A DNA stretch of 64,000 bases from Moniliophthora roreri. Lineage: Eukaryota; Basidiomycota; Agaricomycetes; Agaricales; Marasmiaceae. The notes beneath the pieces are model-generated. The model was not told where the DNA came from and ran no database searches. It worked only from the letters and a program-made list of their open reading frames with translations. Below, one piece after another: positions 1 to 10,585 of this stretch. Numbering within the stretch: position 1 is the stretch's first letter; each line of letters begins with the position of its first letter. The position numbers were made by a program, and so were the translations under genes. The DNA is taken from assembly GCA_001466705.2 (NCBI GenBank), contig LATX02000100.1, positions 62,001 to 126,000 of the forward strand. The letters run 5' to 3'.

Positions 1-249
1 CATGGACCGAGCTTCACGGAACCACCCCCAGATCTCATTGAAGGATTCGAAGAATATGAAGTGGAAGCTATAGTGGGGCATAGACCGAAGAAACGACCAC
101 GAGAATTTCTCGTGTCGTACACCGGTTATGACTCATCTCATAATCGATGGATCCGAATGGAAGGAATGACGAACTGTCTGGATCTCCTCAAAGGGTATAT
201 AAAGAAACATCGAGTGAAACCTAGAGACCCCATCCCAACCGAAACATAA
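1..249 (+). CDS. Ty3/gypsy Pol C-terminus with chromodomain (5' truncated by window)
   Basis: The frame is open from base 1 to the TAA at 247-249. The last ~60 residues read as a chromodomain: EVEAIVGHR, then the FLVSYTGYDSSHNRWIR core that matches the family's 'YLVKWKGY..E..TWEP' pattern, then a helix (CLDLLKGYIKKH). Chromodomains at the end of integrase mark the chromovirus branch of Ty3/gypsy and are thought to steer integration through chromatin marks. Protease, RT, RNase H and integrase core must lie upstream of the window. The aromatic cage is only partly kept (Y and W visible), so histone binding is uncertain. The stop lies 2 nt before the ATG of the next ORF. Confidence 0.8.
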   Translation, partial: HGPSFTEPPPDLIEGFEEYEVEAIVGHRPKKRPREFLVSYTGYDSSHNRWIRMEGMTNCLDLLKGYIKKHRVKPRDPIPTET

Positions 250-251
250 TC

Positions 252-1430
252 ATGTCCAATGCATCCTCCGCCACCTCTTCCTCTTCTCTTACTGGCAGCC
301 AGCCAGCCCGAAACCCGAGTCCTGTTCCTACTGTGTCAGGAGAAGGCAGATACGGTGAAAATATCACCTTCCTGAACAGCCTCAAACCCAACCCTTACCA
401 ACTCCTTCACCTCTTTAATACCGAACAGTACGACGACCAGATCCGCAACGCCGCTAATCAACACAACCGATTGGAACCCTGCGTCAAAAGCCTGTTTTTC
501 CTCAGGACCCAACGAAAGCTTTTCGAAAGAATCATTGAAAGCTGCAGTCTCGAAATTGCAAACCAGGTGATGTACGCCTGTAATTATCAGTTGGGACTTG
601 AAGGTCCTATTACGGTACCATCCACCTTTCCCTTCCACCCCCATTTGTCCATGCCTCCCCCCGCAGATCCCAGAGCGATGTCAGAATACCCTGATCCCCT
701 CACCTTCAGCCTCCTCGACCGTCTCGGACGACGAACAGACGGGAACGGATATCCCCGTCCCAATCTTAACAACAATAGAAGTCTCATCTCTAGGCTCACC
801 AACGAACCCGGGGACAGCGAAATCGGACTCCCCACCGCTCCCCGTTCCTCCTCCAATCCCGACGACGCCCTCGTTTATCCTGACCCCACTCCCAATCCCG
901 ACATCAAATATAAGGTCGAGTCAGTCGACTCCCTTACCGCCTCTCAGCCCAAACCTCCGACCGCCGCTGACCCCCGAAATCTTCAGACACCTGAAGCCAC
1001 AGTTCCACCCGAGAGTGGAGCATATTCCCACGGTTGGAGGGGAGGTCGCTCTCGCAGAGTCAGAGGACGTGGTCGAGGACGAAGATCGGGAGAACCAAAC
1101 TCCCGAAAACGTCGAAGACCCACCGATAGTCAGCTTGAGAAGTCCGACTCCGGCCCCAACCCCAATGATGCAGCTCGTCGACCATGTATCTGCCCTGTGT
1201 GCGGATTGGAGCGCCATTTCACCCGACATTGCCCGCAGTACATGTGTCGCAGATGCTTCAAGACTCAGCCTGGACATACATCTGGACACTGCCCTGACCA
1301 ACGAAGGTCTGGCCGCATTGCGCGTCGAAGGACTGATTCGAGCTCAGACTCTATGTCGGATGGTCACCGTTATGACGATGAGCGAAACTATAACGACGAA
1401 CCCTACGACAATCTCGGAGGGGAATGTTGA
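252..1430 (+). CDS. Third ORF of the gypsy element, tandem zinc knuckles
   Basis: A 392-codon ORF starts 2 nt after the pol stop (TAATCATG), so it may be translated by termination-reinitiation. The N-terminal ~110 residues are a helical, Gag-like segment; the middle is Pro/Ser-rich and low complexity; residues ~270-295 are Arg/Gly-rich. Two CCHC units follow at residues ~314-343: CPVCGLERHFTRHC (C-x2-C-x4-H-x4-C) and CRRCFKTQPGHTSGHC (C-x2-C-x6-H-x4-C). Such knuckles bind nucleic acid. Having them downstream of pol rather than in an upstream Gag is unusual. The C-terminus is Ser/Asp-rich. At the end a G-run (about 1421-1426) could allow a +1 shift into the overlapping frame, whose C-terminal part also looks protein-like. 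Confidence 0.65.
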   Translation: MSNASSATSSSSLTGSQPARNPSPVPTVSGEGRYGENITFLNSLKPNPYQLLHLFNTEQYDDQIRNAANQHNRLEPCVKSLFFLRTQRKLFERIIESCSLEIANQVMYACNYQLGLEGPITVPSTFPFHPHLSMPPPADPRAMSEYPDPLTFSLLDRLGRRTDGNGYPRPNLNNNRSLISRLTNEPGDSEIGLPTAPRSSSNPDDALVYPDPTPNPDIKYKVESVDSLTASQPKPPTAADPRNLQTPEATVPPESGAYSHGWRGGRSRRVRGRGRGRRSGEPNSRKRRRPTDSQLEKSDSGPNPNDAARRPCICPVCGLERHFTRHCPQYMCRRCFKTQPGHTSGHCPDQRRSGRIARRRTDSSSDSMSDGHRYDDERNYNDEPYDNLGGEC

Positions 1431-1662
1431 GATGTTGGTCAAGGAATATGACCAGGACGCCCAGTTGCTGTTCGTAGGGGCGGATCCAAGAAAGGTGAGA
1501 TTGCTTTCAGTAGAAGAACGACAGGCCATGGGATGGCAACCGGTTCCTGATACACCGGCGACTCCGATGATGGAAGTAGAAGATGAGATGCCGGAGGACG
1601 ATGATAGGCTGGATACGTCGTATGATTACGACACCGAGTTGTATGGAGATGGAGAATCGTAG
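598..1662 (+). CDS. Overlapping +1-frame ORF; C-terminal part probably extends the third gypsy ORF
   Basis: This frame overlaps the zinc-knuckle ORF by ~830 nt. Its first two thirds are Pro/Ser-rich and look like an out-of-frame reading of low-complexity sequence. The last ~75 codons (after ~1430) look real: VEMLVKEYDQDAQLLFVG, VRLLSVEERQAMGWQPVP, then an acidic tail rich in E and D ending DTELYGDGES. I infer that only this tail is normally expressed, joined to the preceding ORF by a +1 shift at the G-run or split from it by an indel. The stop at 1660-1662 is just before the polypurine tract and LTR, so it fits as the last codon of the element. Confidence 0.4.
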   Translation: MKVLLRYHPPFPSTPICPCLPPQIPERCQNTLIPSPSASSTVSDDEQTGTDIPVPILTTIEVSSLGSPTNPGTAKSDSPPLPVPPPIPTTPSFILTPLPIPTSNIRSSQSTPLPPLSPNLRPPLTPEIFRHLKPQFHPRVEHIPTVGGEVALAESEDVVEDEDRENQTPENVEDPPIVSLRSPTPAPTPMMQLVDHVSALCADWSAISPDIARSTCVADASRLSLDIHLDTALTNEGLAALRVEGLIRAQTLCRMVTVMTMSETITTNPTTISEGNVEMLVKEYDQDAQLLFVGADPRKVRLLSVEERQAMGWQPVPDTPATPMMEVEDEMPEDDDRLDTSYDYDTELYGDGES

Positions 1663-1685
1663 GCAATCGGAGTTTGCCCCTTGTT

Positions 1686-1692
1686 GAGGGGG
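1686..1692 (+). other. Polypurine tract of the gypsy element
   Basis: GAGGGGG sits 3 nt before the LTR start TGTTAC, the expected place for the plus-strand primer of an LTR retrotransposon. Confidence 0.6.
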
Positions 1693-1695
1693 TAA

Positions 1696-2157
1696 TGTTA
1701 CAGACTTTTTCCTCAATAGACTCTCTTCCTTTCGTTCTTCCTATGCTTCTCTTTCCATCGGACTTCTTACACCTTTCTAGCTCCCATTTCATCTCTCTCA
1801 TACATGCTTCTCTCTTCATCGGACTTCTACACCTTTCTAGTCCCCATTTACTTATCTCTTTGTACTTGTATTATTCATATCCCGATAAGCTCAGGAAATC
1901 TTATATAAACACCGATCTCTTCGCTTTCCATATGTAGTTAGCGTTATAACGGTTGTACTGTATTTAAGCCCTCAAGCTGAGACTCTAAGTCTTCAGCTTG
2001 ACCTGGTTAATTTATACTTGTGTCAACGCCAATATCGAAGGACCTCTGAACTTCAGTAACCACTGAACAAACTCAAACTTGAACTTGTGAACTATTAGCG
2101 AAGGGAATACTTCGTTAAGATAGTTGAAGTCGACGTTGCTGCGCAAGTAACGTAACA
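1696..2157 (+). mobile_element. 3' LTR of the gypsy element (462 bp)
   Basis: The segment starts with TGTTAC and ends with GTAACA, a perfect 6-bp terminal inverted repeat of the TG...CA type. It follows a polypurine tract and the last ORF of the element. A TATATAAA box lies at 1902-1909, fitting an LTR promoter. The 5' LTR is outside the window, so the target duplication cannot be tested; the base pairs after the LTR are ACAAA. Boundaries are inferred from these termini alone. Confidence 0.7.
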
Positions 2158-2690
2158 ACAAAGGCTTTACATCGTCGAAGCACACGCATCAATATTACCA
2201 GGAGTGCATGGATGAAGGTGTCTTTGATGCCTTGCAAGTCATACCTGTGAACAAAGATAAATCATTGCTCTATATTCTCACTCGTGGCATTGCACCTGGT
2301 GTGTACACCTCCAAGTGCACTCTCCCTTTTTCTCCATCAACCTCGGGCATGACATAGCTTTTTCAGGTCTCAGCTCATTCGAGATGGCCTTCAGTTCCGT
2401 GGAGGCACTGTCACAGTATACAAAGGCTCCCATGCCGAAGCTAGATGCATTTTTGATGACTGGAAGGCACATGGCAAGGTCAAGTTGCTCAAGAAGGTTA
2501 TTGGGGCTCTATAAAGGAATGGACAGGTCTTTTCACTGTGTATCTAACTTCTATCTTGCTCTGTTGTACTTGCTGTCATTTGTGAAATGCTAATATTTCA
2601 TCATCGTCAATGCCTGTTTCGCCAAGAGATGAGCGGCTGAAGGCAGAACTACTCAGAACTTACACGTGGCTTAGAATGGACGACTGAGAG
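2158..2690. other. Stretch with no supported gene
   Basis: Short readable pieces occur: one frame has LYILTRGIAPGVYTS and, in another frame, GGTVTVYKGSHAEARCIFDD. They could be remnants of one protein broken by frameshifts, but I do not recognise it. No introns or start can be defended. Confidence 0.3.
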
Positions 2691-2699
2691 TCAAGCCTG

Positions 2700-3190
2700 T
2701 GTTGAAGTGTGGGCCATACTGAGAAATGATATGCATGGCTGAAAATCATTGCACTGAGAAATGGGTGGCTGGAAATGAAGCCTATGCTGAAATTGGGGAT
2801 CATGCTGAGAAATGAATAACCGAAAATTCAGATTGTACGCATGGCCAAGAAATTATCACACTGAGAGACAGGTGGCTGGAGCTGAAGCTGGGGATTATGC
2901 TGGGAAATGAGTGACTGAAAATTCAAGATTATCACACTGAGAAATGAACAGCTGGAAATGAAACCTATGCTGAAATTTGGAATCACACTGAGAAACGGGC
3001 AGCTGGAGCTAAAACTGAGGATCATGCTGAGAAATAAGTGACTGAAAATTCAGGACGTACACATGGCTAAGAAATTATCACACTGAGAAATGGACGGCTG
3101 GAAATGAAACCTATGCTGAAATTAGGGATCATGCTGAGAAACAGGATCTGGGTTTGTACTTCGGCTGATAAATGAGACTGAGATTTCGGG
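2700..3190. repeat. Degenerate interspersed/tandem repeat, about 35-40 nt core
   Basis: The motif CTGAGAAATGA followed by GCTGGAAATGAA recurs about ten times with small changes, interleaved with 'ATCATGCTGAGAAAT' and 'GACTGAAAATTCA' blocks. A higher-order period of roughly 190-240 bp is visible because the phrase AAGAAATTATCACACTGAGA appears near 2848 and 3070. It is an old minisatellite with no coding frame. Confidence 0.6.
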
Positions 3191-3614
3191 TCGAAATAAT
3201 GGGCTGGAAAACAAAATCTGGTGCACTTGGAGACTCGGAGACTGGCCACTGACTCACGTTTCAGCTGGATTCAATGCAGTCCAAAGGCATTGTGAATGAG
3301 AGTGATTTGATTTTATATGTCTTGTGAGTCCTTTCAGTCAGCAGTAAGTCAGCTGGATCGTGTGGAAACTTGCCCTTATTATAAGGTGCTGGGCTCCAGA
3401 CGACTCAATTGCAACTTATAATTCAGATCTCCACAAATTGTGCGTCGACTAATAATAAGGCTACACCGACTGTTGAATTTGAACGAGTTTGTTTCAGTTT
3501 CCACATACAGGCTCTATGTTGTTGACTAATTCATCTTCGCAGACTCAAATCCGTCCGGATACCACCTCGAAATGAAGGCTTCCTCAGGTGAATCTTTAAT
3601 CCCACTCTAACCAG
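3191..3614. other. Intergenic, no feature seen
   Basis: Nothing recognisable is seen apart from possible splice acceptors ahead of the CNH fragment, such as CTAACCAG at 3607-3614. Upstream exons of that gene could not be read. Confidence 0.3.
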
Positions 3615-4069
3615 ACCGATAGGAATGTTCAAGACTCATGTTAGTGCCAAGTTCATTCTCTGCTACGACAGTGAGTTTTCCAATTCATCATTCCAGTCAT
3701 ATCTCTGATTCTCACCCTCTCATCCGATGAACAGCCTATGGCCTGTACGTCGACAGACGTGGCGATCCTTTTCCTGATATGGAAAGGATCAAGTGGGAAG
3801 CCACTGCAGAACGCGTTGCACTGCTTTACCCATACCTGCTTCTATTCAGCAGTGGTCTCATAGAGATTCGAGAAATACTATCGGGCAAGTTGGTGCAAAA
3901 GATACCAGGGAAGAATATGCGTTGTATATGGGATGGTCGCGAAGTTGGAGTCGCCTCGAGAACGCAGCAAGCGCATGCGGTGATTAATGTTCCGGATGGA
4001 AATGAGACTAGATACGAGATCATTGAAGTTGCGCCGGTCGTGCATTCCGAATCTACAACACTGCCCTGA
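3615..4069 (+). pseudogene. CNH (citron homology) domain, C-terminal fragment
   Basis: Two exons can be joined: 3615-3670 and 3735-4069, with a 64-nt GTGAGT...CAG intron. The frame reads PIGMFKTHVSAKFILCYD, then GLYVDRRGDPFPDMERIKWE, VALLYPYLLLFSSGLIEIRE and GKLVQKIPGKNMRCIW. This is the typical end of a fungal CNH domain as in Rho guanine-nucleotide exchange factors of the Rom2 type, where the domain binds small GTPases or acts in cell wall signalling. Only about 130 residues are present; the DH and PH parts and most of the CNH propeller are missing upstream, where repeats and an LTR lie. I therefore call it a truncated relic, although an unread upstream exon is possible. It ends cleanly at TGA 4067-4069. 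Confidence 0.6.
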
Positions 4070-4510
4070 TTCGGTGTATCCTTGTACTCTTTCTCCAGTT
4101 TAGTATTTACCATAAGTACCGGATGGTGGTGCGATGTTGTATCAGTGGGGGTGTCAGACTGGAATCGAGATATCTAACAACCATCTGTACTGCGTCTAAA
4201 TCAATTCCCAATACAGCATTAATGATACTAGCTCGCTCGATAAGAGATTCAGCTCAGTGGCCCTGAAGCAATGGGCGCTTCATTTTGTGGCCGATCACAT
4301 GACTGCCACGGTTTCATTGTCCGGCGCGGTGTATATCATTCTGGGTTCGCGTCTATCGCTGAACTTGTTCTCAACCACCATCGCTATTTGCCGACCTCCT
4401 CGCCACAATCCCTAGCTTCAGAGAGTCGAAATCTTGGTTCAGGTGAGCTACCAGTCTACTGCTCAGCGCGACCGTTCAAATTTCATCTTGCAGATTCCGT
4501 TCCGAGCACA
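4070..4510. other. 5' region of FunK1 unit 1
   Basis: The kinase frame is open back to an ATG at 4271. A GTGAGC...GCAG stretch at 4443-4493 (51 nt, in frame) could be a 5' intron. Compared with unit 2, about 37 bp are missing between 4570 and 4600, which shifts the ancestral N-terminal frame. Confidence 0.35.
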
Positions 4511-7069
4511 ATGGCGGCCAAATACTCCGACACGCCTCGAAAGAAAGATCCCATCAGTCACCCCCGAATCAACACGGTTCACCTTCAACAACTTCGACCG
4601 CTCATCGTGCAAACCATGGGAGAATCAGTTCCTGAAGTCAGCGTCGAATGGTTCTTGCAGCATGCTATCCCAAGATTTTCGCCACGGGTCGAGTTGGAAG
4701 ATGCTGCGGCTCATTACGCCGCGGATCTCGACGTGTTGGGTAAGGTCATGCTAAGGTTGAGGAAGAGTGTTGTACATGGTCGGTGGAAATGGTATCAAAA
4801 GGATCCGGCGCAAATGGAGCAGGAAGAGGATAAGGTTTTCAGTCATATGAAGGACATCTCTGACGAGGTGATAACAGCTGGAAAGAAAGTCATGCCGACG
4901 CTTGATGTCACAGCGCAACTACAGTGCCAGCCTCGTCAAATCGGGAAGTCGGAGTCGGATAACTCTAATTTCAAAGGGGATGCGAACCAGTTACTAGTAC
5001 AAGAGCAATCGACTGGCGTCGGGCCTAAGGGGAGGAATGATTTTTACATCGTGGACAGCGTCGTGAACTATGAGTTCAAGAAGAAGGACGACGTGTCTGA
5101 GGTCAATACGGTACGTTCCCTCTTCATCTTGCCGGCATAGGACTCACCTTCGCCTCCAGAATATTGAACAACTTCTCGGTAATGCAACCAGAATCATGTT
5201 TTCGGATCCTGCACGCCGTTTTCGTTGGAGTGTTAGCGTCGAAAACACGTCCATGCGTCTGTGGTTCATGTCGCGATCTATTTGTTTCGTCTCCAAGCCT
5301 TTCAACTTCGTCACAGTACGTTTTTGCGAGCTCTTCTAGTTCGTTTACGCTCATGACAACTTTTACAGGAACGAAAACCGCTCGTGCACTTCCTGCTCGC
5401 AACATCATTCGCTAGCAAGACAGATCTTGGTTATGATCCCACGGTCAGACGAAAGCTCATCGGACAGGGCAAAACGAAATCAGTAGTCTATGAGTATATG
5501 GTATACGATGAGGAGAAGGGCCGAGAAGTGTGGTACAGGACAGTTGATGCAGTGTTGTCGAATTATCGAGCAAATCGACCGCTAGGTAGAGCGATCGGGG
5601 TATGGAAGGTTCGGGAGCTGGACGACAAAGGCGAACCTTTTGGACCTACCTATGTGCTGAAGGATTATTGGATAACACTCGATTCCATGACGGAGGGCCA
5701 GATCCAGAGCAACATTTTCAAAGTGGCGGGTCAAGTTCGGCCTAATCAGGATTTCAGGAAATACTTCATGACCATTCTTCACGACACCATTGTCCGGATA
5801 GATGGCAACGAGGATACCACTGAGCTGCATCTAGGTGCTATGGTCGATCTGGATTCGCCAGAGTATTCCCTCAAGCAAGTTGAATCGAAGCTACCCCCTC
5901 GCGCCCACATCGTCTCTACTCATTCGGAATCCACTGGTGGCAGTGGCATGACCGACGCTGATGCTCTCTTCGACCCACTCTTCGCGCAAACCGACACCGA
6001 GGAGATCGCCGAGAGGAGGAGCCGGGTATACGAACCGCGCAAACATGCTAGACTCGTGTTCAAAGAAGTGGGCCAATGCCTTGACAAGATAACGGACCAG
6101 AAATTGCTGTTTGGTTGCTTGATTGACGCCTTACATGGTATGCATATCTTTTTATGTCGTGTTTCAACAGCTGAAGTGAATATGCTCTAGGCCTGAAGGT
6201 GTTCCACGACGCTCGATATATTCATCGAGACATCTCCACGGGAAATTTACTACTCTGCTTCGACAATAACAACCAACCGATTTGCAAGATTTCGGACCTG
6301 GAGTATGCTCGTCCCTATCTACAGGAACTGCCACCTGGGGCACCGGAACATGCACACAAGACGGTAAGCATCCAGATCACCTCGTGAGTCAGTAGGACGA
6401 AAACTCATGGCTTCTGTTTTCCTTCAGGGCACTCCTGCTTTCATGGCCGTCGAGGTGCAAGCGAAAAAACACCTCTTTAAGGGCGAAGGTCAAGCACAGT
6501 TCCTTCACAACTACTTTCATGATGTCGAGGGCGTTTGGTGGATTGCTATATGGCACCTATTCTACGCCTGCCCAGTTGAGGGTAAGACCGACCTCAAGAA
6601 GCTCGCTGGTCAGGTTAGGGCGGCTAACACTATCTTTCCTGACGACGTGAATGGTACAGCACAACGACACATTTTCTTCACACTTCAAGGTGATTTTAGG
6701 CAAGTAGCCCAAGTCCTTCTCCATAACAAGGAATTTGTGGACATCATGGACGGTGCTCTGACGAGTCTTCGCGAGCACTATTCCAAAGTGGAACACCCAT
6801 TAGATAACATATTCAAGCATGAACTCTTCGCTGGGTGTCACGATGCGTTGGTGCCTTTCTTCAAACGAGCGCGAGATATTGGAGTAGAGGTAGACCACTA
6901 TACCAACATCGCAAAACGTCACCGGAAGGAAGAGGAGGCGAAAGGCATTAGTGGTGGCACACATGGTGGCTCGGCCACCGGAGCATCGAGGAGCCGGGGC
7001 AAACGAACACCAACGGATGCCGAACTGGACACTGACAACTCGAACAAACGAAGCAGACGAAAGAAGTAG
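4511..7069 (+). CDS. FunK1-type fungal protein kinase, unit 1
   Basis: Exons 4511-5110, 5160-5315, 5369-6137, 6191-6363 and 6428-7069 join with four introns of 49, 53, 53 and 64 nt into 779 codons, the usual FunK1 size. Seen in order: a helical N-terminal region; the N-lobe phrase PLGRAIGVWKV and YVLKDYW with the ATP-binding Lys near residue 350; the catalytic loop IHRDISTGN (HRD ~520-522); DLEYA in place of DFG (~544); GTPAFMAVE, the activation segment end (~567); and a basic KRSRRKK tail that could be a nuclear signal. FunK1 kinases are expanded in agaricomycetes; substrates are unknown. ATG 4511 has good context (ACAATGG); 4271 is the alternative. It heads a duplicated unit. A small N-terminal deletion relative to unit 2 suggests the first ~30 residues are not ancestral. 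Confidence 0.8.
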
Positions 7070-7534
7070 TTCGTCTTTCACTTACCGTATTTCTCATTTC
7101 TCTCGTTATCGGCATTCCTGTCCACTTAGATCATCACTTACAATATTATCAATACCATCATGTATCACTTAGCTGTTTCGTATATGGTAGCTGTAGAAAG
7201 AATCTCGTTACTAATGTCCGTCGACGTGATGTGTCTGCCGCTGGGCTCCGTGCATGATATGAGGATCGTCCCCGCCCTTAATAATAACGTTCATCGTCGC
7301 GTATCGTTCGTCCAGTCATCTGGAATCAAGCTCAGTTGACGACCTTGAACCGCAGTGAACTTAGTGTTCAACGTTCAACGCGTCGCACCCGGATAAGATA
7401 TTGGCTTAGTCTGTTCTCTATAAGCGACGTTTTATTGATCCTGTATATTTAACAGTTTGAAAAGCTATTCATTATGCCCCAATCCAAGCCTATTGTATCT
7501 ATCCATTGTGAATGTCCATAACTAATTCTTCCAC
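7070..7534. other. Kinase 3' flank, no gene seen
   Basis: The sequence between the kinase stop and the antisense secreted protein relic is AT-moderate and duplicated at 11763-12240. No ORF or RNA is supported. Confidence 0.3.
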
Positions 7535-7971
7535 TTAAACGATATTCACCTGAACGCTATCAAACTGCAACGTTGGTCCCAGAGAAGCCTATAGTGCGTA
7601 CAGATCAGTCAGGTGAATGTATTCATGAGCAGCAGGGGAAAAACTCACGCTTGTCATGTTGAAGTGTGCAAGGTTGCTGTTGTGCCGTACCCTTTGCCAT
7701 ACTCTCCGGGGTCTGAACCGTGAAGTTCTGATGAGGAGGGAATCGACCAGCGGGCGTAAGATATTGAAGGTTGTAAGGACCATTATACAAGATTGTAGCA
7801 GGACCGAGTCACTCCTCAGGGTCATGGCAAGCAACAGTAGCAGACAGGACAGGCAATTATGACGTTGGGACCAGCTTGTACGTCGGAACCCATGGCAGGC
7901 AGTACGATGTTTGCCCTCTGTGCAACTGTACTCGTTACAGTAAGAGAAAGAACCGTGGCAAGGAGTTTCAT
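7535..7971 (-). pseudogene. Small secreted protein relic, unit 1
   Basis: On the minus strand the ATG at 7971 opens a signal peptide, MKLLATVLSLTVTSTVAQ, followed by ANIVLPAMGSDVQAGPNVII. Further pieces in shifted frames complete the protein: ATILYNGPYNLQYLTPAGRF, PPHQNFTVQTPE, LAHFNMTS, and after a GTGAGT...TATAG intron SLGPTLQFDSVQVNIV and a stop at 7535-7537. At least two frameshifts and in-frame stops break it. It resembles an abundant fungal family of ~150-residue secreted proteins of unknown function. The coding order is intact, so decay is recent. Confidence 0.55.
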
Positions 7972-8225
7972 GATTCGAAGTTGAAGAGAAGAGAATGCGG
8001 AAGTTCGGGGAGCGTGTGGGGTACGAGTCCGAGTTACGAGCCCGAGTTCACGAGGATCGTCTTCTTCTCCCAATTCTTTCCCTATACGGAAGGTATAAGT
8101 GGGTGGGAAAGTTGTGGTCTGAGAGTTTGTTCGTTCCGTCGCTCGGGTTCGCTCTCATCGTTGGTTAGCCCAGAAAGTTATAACCCCAGAAAACGGACTC
8201 GTACTTGCCATCTGACCCTGATGGC

Positions 8226-8732
8226 CTACTGCGGCAAGTCCTGAACGAGTCTTTTATACTCCTTCACGCGCTGATGATACATGTCAGCGAGGGTAAGGCT
8301 GTATGCCCCGATCTCGACAATTAGAGACTGAGTTGATAGAGTGTTGGGACCGGATGAACGGCGCATTCGAAACATCGGAGAAGAGAGTCCATCGGCGCCC
8401 TGCGAAGCCGGTGATGATCTTGTTGTTCCAATTGAACTTTGGGACTTGGGACCAGGTCGGTGTCCTCGCCTGATGTCACTGCATACTGTCTTCTAGAGGT
8501 TCGGCCACGAAGCCAGAAGGCCGGCAGCTTATTTTTAGGTCAAAGAGGCAGTATCGACGTCGCTTTCCTCTAGCAAGGACTCATTCTTATCAAAAGTCAG
8601 GACCAGGTTAGGACAGTTATTCACTCAGGATAAACACAAAGCACTCACCAAGCCCAGCTCCCTCCTGGACTGCTTCTCTATTTCCATCTGAGCCCGCCGC
8701 TGGTCTCCAAATGGTTTCGTTGGATTTTCCAT
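8226..8732 (-). CDS. Small unrecognised gene, unit 1 (tentative splice model)
   Basis: Exon 1 (8732-8649) reads MENPTKPFGDQRRAQMEIEK... and ends at a GTGAGT donor. The next exon starts at 8585 (NESLLEESD). The last exon, ending at the stop 8228-8226, contains SSIGTTRSSPASQGADGLSS and SLTLADMYHQRVKEYKRLVQ. A 66-nt intron with a weak GTCGAT donor would keep all parts in one frame, giving about 120 residues. The Ser-rich middle and helical C-terminus look protein-like, and the frame is unchanged in unit 2. I do not recognise the family. Confidence 0.4.
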
Positions 8733-9435
8733 GAGTTTTGCATGACGATATTCCTAGGAATGCCTGGATGAGAGGACGGTGGTGACGGTCCAAATCAAGA
8801 AATCCACAGACCGAACTCAGACCATGGCGCCTAGCATTCTGTGGCCGATCGTGATCACATGGCTGACACACGATTTTCAAGTTATTATCCCGTCGCGTCT
8901 GTCGCTGAACTTGCTCTGAACCACCTCGACCTGTCCAACGAAACTCCTAGCTTTAGAAAGTCCCAGACCAAATCTCTCTTGGCTCAGGTGAGCCGCCAGC
9001 TTTTTGTTCAGAGTCGCCGTTTGATCCCACCAGTCACCTCTGAATCAACACGGTTCATCGATACTCGGGTTTTCGATCCTCTCGATGATGTTTATTTCCA
9101 TGAACTACAACCATTCATACTTCGAAACATGGGAGAAACAGTTCCCGAAGTCAGCGTCGAATGGTTCTTGCAGTACGCTATCCCAAGATTTTCGCCAGGT
9201 CACGATTTGGATGATACTGAGGTTCATTACGCCGCGGATCTCAATGTGTTGGATAAAGTCATGCTAAAGTTGAGGAAGAGCGCTGTAAAGTGTCGATGGA
9301 AATGGTACAAGAAGGATCCAGCGCAAATGGGACAGGGAGGGGATAAGGTTTTTAGTCATATGAAGGACTTGTCCGACGCGGTACTAGCGGCTGGGAAGGA
9401 GGTCATGCCGATGCTTGATGTCACAGCGCAACTAG

Positions 9436-9529
9436 CACCTCTGGTTCCCACCCAATGCAGCTGATCAGTCGCCATCTTTGACGTGATTGATGGCGGCTAA
9501 TCAGCTGCATTGGGTGGGAACCAGAGGTG
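9436..9529. mobile_element. 94-bp foldback MITE inside FunK1 unit 2
   Basis: Both ends form a perfect 30-bp inverted repeat beginning CACCTCTGGTTCCCACCCAA. The 34-bp centre is itself nearly palindromic (GCCATC...GATGGC). It is flanked by CAACTAG at 9429-9435 and 9530-9536, a 7-bp target duplication; unit 1 shows the single uninterrupted site (GCGCAACTA at ~4914). The CA...TG ends and 7-8 bp duplication resemble the hAT superfamily. It adds a stop codon to the kinase. Confidence 0.85.
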
Positions 9530-10585
9530 CAACTAGAATGCCAGCCTCGTCGGATTGGGAATTCGGGGTCGGATAATTCTAATTTCAAGGGGGATGCCAA
9601 CCAGTTACTAGTACAAGAGCAATCGACTGGCGTCGGGCCTAAAGGGAAGGGTGAACTTTACATTGTGGACAGCGTCATGAATTATGAGTTCAAGAAGAAG
9701 GTCAATGTATCTGAGGTCAATAAAGTACGCTCTCTCTTCAACTTGCTGGCATAGGACTCATTTTCTTTGCCTCCAGAATGTTGAGCAGCTTCTCATTAAT
9801 GCAGCCAGAATTATGTATTCCGATCCTGCACGCCGTTTTCGTTGGAGTGTTAGTGTCGAAAACACGTCCATGCGTTTCTGGTTCATGTGGCGATCTATTT
9901 GTTTCGTCCACAAGCCTTTCAACTTCATCACAGTACGTTTTTGCAAGCTCTTCTAGTTCATTTATGCTCATGACAACTTTTACAGGAACAAAAACCGCTC
10001 ATGCACTTCCTGCTCGCAACATCATTCGCTAGCAAGACAAATCTTGGTTATGATCCCACGGTCAGACGAAAGCTCATCGGACAGGGCAAAATGAAATCAG
10101 TAGTCTATGAGTATATGGTATATGATGAGGAGAAGGGCCGAGAAGTGTGGTACAGGACAGTTGATGCAGTGTTGTCAAATTATCGAGCAAATCAAGTGCT
10201 GGGTAGAGCGATCAGGGTATGGAAGGTTCGGGAGCTGGACGACAAAGGCAAACCTTTTGGACCTACCTATGTGCTGAAGGATTATTGGATAACGCTCAAT
10301 TCCATGACGGAGGGTCAGATCCAGAGCAATATTCTTGAAGCAGCAGGTAGAGTTCAGTCTAACCAGGATTTCAGGAAGTACTTTATGACCATCCTCCATG
10401 ACACCATTGTCCAGATAGATGGTAAGGAGGATACCACTGAGCTACATCTAGGTGCTATGGTTGATCTGGATTCGCCGGAGTATTCCCTCAAGCAAGTTGA
10501 ATTGAAGCTACCCACTCACACCATGCAAACCGACACCGAGGAGATCGCCGAGAGGAGGAGCCGGGTATATGAACCGCGCAAACAT

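Noticed and set aside
2700..3190. CRISPR-like array
   Set aside because: Repeat units are degenerate and there are no unique spacers of constant length; the genome is eukaryotic.
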